DNA from: an uncultured Lachnospiraceae bacterium
GTDB lineage: Bacteria; Bacillota; Clostridia; Lachnospirales; Lachnospiraceae
DNA length: 26,050 nucleotides
Assembly (NCBI GenBank): GCA_902797015.1
Contig: CADBRG010000193.1
Span: 1 to 26,050 of the forward strand
Reading direction: 5' to 3'
This document shows, one piece after another, positions 22,663 to 26,050 of the stretch. The notes beneath the pieces are model-generated. The model was not told the DNA's origin and did no database searches. It saw only the letters and a program-made list of their open reading frames with translations. The first letter of the stretch is position 1, and each line of letters starts with the position of its first letter. The translations under genes and the position numbers were made by a program.

Positions 22663-23901
22663 ATGGGAAAAGATTCATTTCAGGCGGTTGCAGCGAAGCC
22701 GGAACACCCACTCTGGGAGTCGTTTATCAGAAGAGAGAATTCACTTTACAACAGAAATGATGATGTCCGAAGCCCGTTTGCAAGAGATTATACGAGGATC
22801 TTGCATTCCAAAGCCTACAGGCGACTGAAACATAAGACGCAGGTGTTCTTTAATGTGGACAATGATCATATCTGCACACGGATGGAGCATGTGGCCCTGG
22901 TGGATTCCGTGGCCTGTACCATTGCGAAATTTTTAGGACTCAATGAGGAGCTGACCAAAGCCATTGCGATCGGTCATGATCTGGGCCATGCGCCGTTCGG
23001 CCATCAGGGAGAACGCATCTTAAGTGCCCTGTCCGAGAAGCATCTGGATAAGAAATTCTGGCATGAGCAGAATGGCCTCCGTTTTGTTGACCGGATCGAG
23101 CTGTTAGAGGACAGTTATCGGAACAGGAAGAACCTGAATCTGACTTATGCGGTGCGGGACGGTATTATTTCGCATTGCGGGGAAGTGGACGAGAGCGGAT
23201 TAAAGCCGCGGCAGGAGATGATCGATCTAAAAGATTTTGTCCGTCCGAATCAGTTTCAACCGGCGACCTGGGAAGGATGCGTGGTGAAAATCTCTGATAA
23301 GATCGCCTACATCGGACGCGATATCGAGGATGCGATGCGTCTTGGCTTTTTCGAGGAGGAAGAAAAAAACACGCTGCTTCGCATGGCCAGAGAGCATGAC
23401 GAAAAGGTGATCAATACGACGGTCATCATGTATAATCTGATCATCGATCTTTGTGAAAACAGCGATCCTGAGCGTGGCATCACACTGAGTGAAAAGTTCA
23501 TGCGTCAGATGGATGAGCTAAAGAGTTTCAATCTGAAGTATATCTACAGGCATCCGCGGCTGCAGACCTTCAATAAATATTCGGAAATGGTGCTGGAAGA
23601 GATTTTTGATCAGCTGATGGCGTGCTTCGCGGGGAAGGACTCCTGGGAGAAATTAAAAGGACAGGAGGCGTACTATCCTTCGCTCGCATCGACGTTTTCA
23701 CATTGGCTTGCGCGGTATGCGGATCCTTCGGTCGTGCCGGACGAGGATGGGTTAAAAGAGCTGTCCGCATCCTGTGTCAATGAGAAGATCTACGGGCTGT
23801 TGGATACAAAGGAAATCTACACGCAGGCGGTGATCGATTATATCTCCGGTATGACAGACGGATTTGCGATCAAAGTGTTTGAAGAATTCCTGTCATACTA
23901 G
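22663..23901 (+). CDS. dgt: Deoxyguanosinetriphosphate triphosphohydrolase-like HD-domain protein
   Basis: HD-domain hydrolase expected to cleave dNTPs to deoxynucleosides and triphosphate. The 412-residue protein has SKAYRRLKHKTQVF near the N-terminus, then metal ligands H76 in MEHVALV, H105-D106 in GHDLGHAPFGHQGE, and a further Asp in KISDKIAYIGRDIEDA, completing the H...HD...D set. The sequence continues with YRHPRL, typical of the shorter Dgt-like class rather than the 505-residue E. coli enzyme, so dNTP specificity is uncertain. GGAGG lies 7 bp before the ATG. It seems monocistronic, with promoters on either side. Confidence 0.9.
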   Translation: MGKDSFQAVAAKPEHPLWESFIRRENSLYNRNDDVRSPFARDYTRILHSKAYRRLKHKTQVFFNVDNDHICTRMEHVALVDSVACTIAKFLGLNEELTKAIAIGHDLGHAPFGHQGERILSALSEKHLDKKFWHEQNGLRFVDRIELLEDSYRNRKNLNLTYAVRDGIISHCGEVDESGLKPRQEMIDLKDFVRPNQFQPATWEGCVVKISDKIAYIGRDIEDAMRLGFFEEEEKNTLLRMAREHDEKVINTTVIMYNLIIDLCENSDPERGITLSEKFMRQMDELKSFNLKYIYRHPRLQTFNKYSEMVLEEIFDQLMACFAGKDSWEKLKGQEAYYPSLASTFSHWLARYADPSVVPDEDGLKELSASCVNEKIYGLLDTKEIYTQAVIDYISGMTDGFAIKVFEEFLSY

Positions 23902-23955
23902 TTTGCGCCTGGTATTTTTTGGTATTGGTTTTTTTGTAATACCGGGAATTTTAAG

Positions 23956-23984
23956 CGGACAAAGACAACGTTTTGTGCTAAGAT
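23956..23984 (+). promoter_or_regulatory. Probable extended -10 promoter of fba
   Basis: TAAGAT (23979-23984) preceded by TGC makes an extended -10; the -35 position holds CGGACA (23956-23961), 17 bp away. A second TATAAT at 24002-24007 lacks a -35 at normal spacing. Confidence 0.45.
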
Positions 23985-24033
23985 AGAGAAAAGTCATATT
24001 TTATAATCAGAGTATTGAGAGGAGGAATTTATT

Positions 24034-24972
24034 ATGCCTTTAGTAACCACTACTGAAATGTTCAAAAAAGCCTATGACGGCGGTTATGCGATCGGTGCAT
24101 TTAACGTAAACAACATGGAGATCGTTCAGGGTATCGTTGAAGCTGCAGCTGAACTGAAATCCCCCATCGTTTTACAGGCATCATCCGGTGCTCGTAAATA
24201 TGCACATCCGTCTTACCTGGTAAAGCTGGTTGAAGCAGCGATCCAGGATCATCCGGAGCTTCCGATCGCTCTGCACTTAGATCATGGCGCAGATTTCGAG
24301 ATCTGCAAGGCTTGCGTAGACAATGGATTCACATCCGTTATGATCGATGCATCCGGCATGCCGTTTGATGAGAACGTTGAAGTAACAAAGAAAGTTGTTG
24401 AATATGCACATGCACACGGTGTTGTAGTTGAGGCTGAGCTCGGCACACTGGCAGGTGTAGAAGATGATGTAAAGGTTAGCGCAGAAAATTCCTCTTATAC
24501 CAATCCGGACGATGTAGAAGAGTTCGTTGGCCGCACAGGTGTTGACTCTCTGGCAATCGCGATCGGTACCAGCCATGGCGCATATAAGTTCAAACCGGGT
24601 ACAAAACCGCAGCTGCGTTTTGACATTCTGGACGAAGTTGTTCGTCGTCTGCCGAACTTCCCGATCGTTCTGCACGGATCTTCTTCCGTTCCGCAGGAAT
24701 ATGTTAAGATCATCAACGAGAACGGCGGCGCACTGAAAGATGCGATCGGCGTTCCGGAAGAGATGCTGCGTCAGGCTGCTAAATCTGCAGTTTGCAAGAT
24801 CAACATCGACTCCGACCTGCGTCTTGGATTCACAGCAGGTATCCGCAAGACCTTCACAGAGCATCCGGAATATTTCGATCCGAGAGAATATCTGAAGGTT
24901 GCACGTCAGAACGTAAAAGACATCGTTGCACACAAGATCACAGCAGTTCTGGGATCTGACGGAAAAATGTAA
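24034..24972 (+). CDS. fba: Class II fructose-1,6-bisphosphate aldolase
   Basis: Zinc-dependent glycolytic and gluconeogenic aldolase splitting fructose 1,6-bisphosphate into dihydroxyacetone phosphate and glyceraldehyde 3-phosphate. The 312-residue protein has GAFNVNNME near the N-terminus, the catalytic Asp and zinc His in LHLDHGAD (D83, H84), the second zinc ligand region AELGTLAGVED, then GTSHGAYKF and VLHGSSSVP with further zinc/phosphate ligands. AGGAGG lies before the ATG. Codons look more restricted than in the neighbours (GTT, GTA, CTG, CGT favoured), as expected for a highly expressed glycolytic gene. Own promoter and terminator. Confidence 0.96.
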   Translation: MPLVTTTEMFKKAYDGGYAIGAFNVNNMEIVQGIVEAAAELKSPIVLQASSGARKYAHPSYLVKLVEAAIQDHPELPIALHLDHGADFEICKACVDNGFTSVMIDASGMPFDENVEVTKKVVEYAHAHGVVVEAELGTLAGVEDDVKVSAENSSYTNPDDVEEFVGRTGVDSLAIAIGTSHGAYKFKPGTKPQLRFDILDEVVRRLPNFPIVLHGSSSVPQEYVKIINENGGALKDAIGVPEEMLRQAAKSAVCKINIDSDLRLGFTAGIRKTFTEHPEYFDPREYLKVARQNVKDIVAHKITAVLGSDGKM

Positions 24973-24990
24973 ATCTTATTACAAACAGCA

Positions 24991-25025
24991 AAGAGGCTGC
25001 GGGAATACCCGCAGTCTCTTTTTTT
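24991..25025 (+). terminator. Intrinsic terminator of fba
   Basis: AAGAGGCTGCGGG (24991-25003) pairs with 25008-25020 (one G-T) around loop AATA, followed by a run of T residues to 25025. Confidence 0.94.
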
Positions 25026-25051
25026 AGTGGGTAGCATTCTTTTTGTTTTTC

Positions 25052-25060
25052 TGTTATGAT
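25052..25060 (+). promoter_or_regulatory. Probable extended -10 promoter of queH-argH
   Basis: TGT-TATGAT forms an extended -10 element; no good -35 box is seen 17 bp upstream. It lies 27 bp before the queH ATG, between the fba terminator and the gene. Confidence 0.45.
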
Positions 25061-25087
25061 AGCGTTTATGAATGGCGGTGAAAGCGT

Positions 25088-25729
25088 ATGAATCGCAGAA
25101 ATTATCAAAAAGAACTGGAACGATTCCTTCTTGCATGGGAAAAAGAAGACAGGATTCCGCATCTTTTGCTGCATGCCTGTTGCGCACCCTGCAGCAGCTA
25201 TGTGCTGGAGTATCTGGCACAGTATATGCAGATCACGGTTTTTTTCTACAATCCGAATATCACGCGAACGGAAGAATACCGGAAGCGGGTGGAGGAAGAG
25301 AAGCGTCTGATCCGGGAACTGCCGGCAAAATACCCGGTTGCTTTTCTGGAGGGCTCATATGAGCCGGAACAGTTTTTTGAGGCTGTGAAAGGTTTGGAAA
25401 AAGAACCGGAAGGCGGAAAGCGTTGTGAAGTGTGTTTTAAGCTTCGGCTGGAAGAGGCGGCAAGGATTGCCGCAGAAAACGGCGACTTTGACTTCTTTAC
25501 GACCAGTCTTACGATCAGTCCGTTGAAGAATGCAGACTTGCTCAATGAAGTCGGGGAAGCAGCAGGCGAAAAATACGGCATTCCATTTTTGCCATCTGAT
25601 TTTAAAAAGAAAAATGGTTACAAGCGCTCGATCGAGCTTTCCAGAGAGTATGATCTGTACCGGCAGGATTATTGCGGGTGCATCTTCTCAGAACGGGAGC
25701 GGCAGTTACAAAAAGAGCAGAAAGGATGA
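25088..25729 (+). CDS. queH: Epoxyqueuosine reductase QueH
   Basis: Catalyses the last step of queuosine synthesis, reducing epoxyqueuosine at position 34 of tRNAs with GUN anticodons. The 213-residue protein is the DUF208-type enzyme found in many anaerobes in place of cobalamin-dependent QueG. The expected cysteines are present: C31-C32 and C35 in HACCAPC, C113 and C116 in RCEVCF, and C196/C198 in YRQDYCGC; these supply the [4Fe-4S] cluster and redox pair. ATG at 25088 has a weak upstream GGCGGTGAAAG. argH follows after 3 bp. The tRNA-His(GTG) at 7827-7901 would be one of its substrates. Confidence 0.93.
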   Translation: MNRRNYQKELERFLLAWEKEDRIPHLLLHACCAPCSSYVLEYLAQYMQITVFFYNPNITRTEEYRKRVEEEKRLIRELPAKYPVAFLEGSYEPEQFFEAVKGLEKEPEGGKRCEVCFKLRLEEAARIAAENGDFDFFTTSLTISPLKNADLLNEVGEAAGEKYGIPFLPSDFKKKNGYKRSIELSREYDLYRQDYCGCIFSERERQLQKEQKG

Positions 25730-25732
25730 CCT

Positions 25733-26050
25733 ATGGCACAGTTATGGGGCGGTCGTTTTACAAAAGAGACGGATCAGCTGGTGTACCAGTTCAATGCGTC
25801 GCTTTCCTTCGACCAGAGATTGTATAAGGAAGATATCGCCGGCAGCAGGGCACATGTGAAGATGCTTGCGGCACAGGGGATTCTGACAGAAGCAGAGCGG
25901 GATGAGATCTTAAAAGGCCTTGACGGGATCGAGGCAGATATCGAATCCGGCGCGCTGACTTTTTCAGAAGAATATGAGGACATTCACAGCTTCGTGGAGG
26001 CGAATCTGATCGACCGCATCGGAGATACCGGTAAAAAGCTGCACACGGGA
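25733..26050 (+). CDS. argH: Argininosuccinate lyase, N-terminal part (cut by window end)
   Basis: Splits argininosuccinate into arginine and fumarate, the last step of arginine synthesis. Only the first 106 codons are in the window, with the reading frame open to the last base. The start MAQLWGGRFTKETDQLVYQF is unmistakable for ArgH, followed by NASLSFDQRLYKEDIAGSRAH and EEYEDIHSFVEANL, both conserved. AAAGGATG upstream of the ATG overlaps the queH end, so the two genes are probably co-transcribed. ArgR, encoded at 15059-15514, is its likely regulator, though no ARG box is seen immediately upstream. Confidence 0.93.
   Translation, partial: MAQLWGGRFTKETDQLVYQFNASLSFDQRLYKEDIAGSRAHVKMLAAQGILTEAERDEILKGLDGIEADIESGALTFSEEYEDIHSFVEANLIDRIGDTGKKLHTG

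Noticed and set aside
23908..23946. Hairpin after dgt as an intrinsic terminator
   Set aside because: Nine pairs form (23908-23916 with 23938-23946), but the T run is in the 21-nt loop and not after the stem, so it does not fit a standard terminator.

Overview
The window reads as ordinary chromosomal backbone of a Gram-positive, low-to-mid GC anaerobe of the class Clostridia, most likely a Lachnospiraceae member. The grounds are: meso-DAP cell-wall genes, the asp23-nusB-xseA/B-ispA-dxs-tlyA-argR-recN order typical of Firmicutes, QueH instead of QueG, a class B sortase, a DUF5688-type protein, strong AGGAGG ribosome binding sites with occasional TTG/GTG starts, and sigma-A type -35/-10 promoters. 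No phage, insertion sequence or CRISPR array is visible. The species assignment is inference.

Layout. 1-231: tRNA-Val and tRNA-Met with a terminator. 307-3148: a class I aminotransferase (+) converging with a FUSC-type membrane protein (-). 3213-7437: an operon dapF, murE, a THUMP-domain RNA methyltransferase and rdgB. 7465-8061: a tRNA cluster (Pro, Gly, Arg, His, Gln) ending in a terminator. 8207-8621: an Asp23/Gls24 gene closed by a strong terminator. 8642-18891: a tightly packed gene string nusB, xseA, xseB, ispA, dxs, tlyA, nadK, argR, recN, glgA. 18896-19810: a DUF5688-like gene (-). 20026-22379: a three-gene unit encoding a cysteine-rich coiled-coil protein, a class B sortase and a zinc-ribbon/TM2 protein. 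22463-22575: tRNA-Thr and its terminator. Then dgt, fba (with terminator), queH and the start of argH, which is cut by the window end.

How the genes fit together. DapF makes the meso-diaminopimelate that MurE adds to the peptidoglycan precursor. IspA and Dxs serve isoprenoid synthesis, whose undecaprenyl carrier also feeds wall synthesis. NusB, TlyA and the THUMP methyltransferase act on rRNA transcription or modification. XseA/XseB, RecN, RdgB and Dgt belong to DNA repair or nucleotide-pool housekeeping.

The most unusual locus is 20026-22379. The first protein contains an almost unbroken series of 11-residue repeats (residues 98-269) in which all 13 of its cysteines occupy the same repeat position. 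That position is predicted to face the core of a hendecad coiled coil. The gene sits 3 bp upstream of a class B sortase. I know of no described function for this pairing. Secondary points of interest are a strong terminator placed just before nusB and the long downstream string, a 60-residue lysine-rich tail on GlgA, and a 10-bp inverted repeat bracketing the tRNA-Thr promoter.
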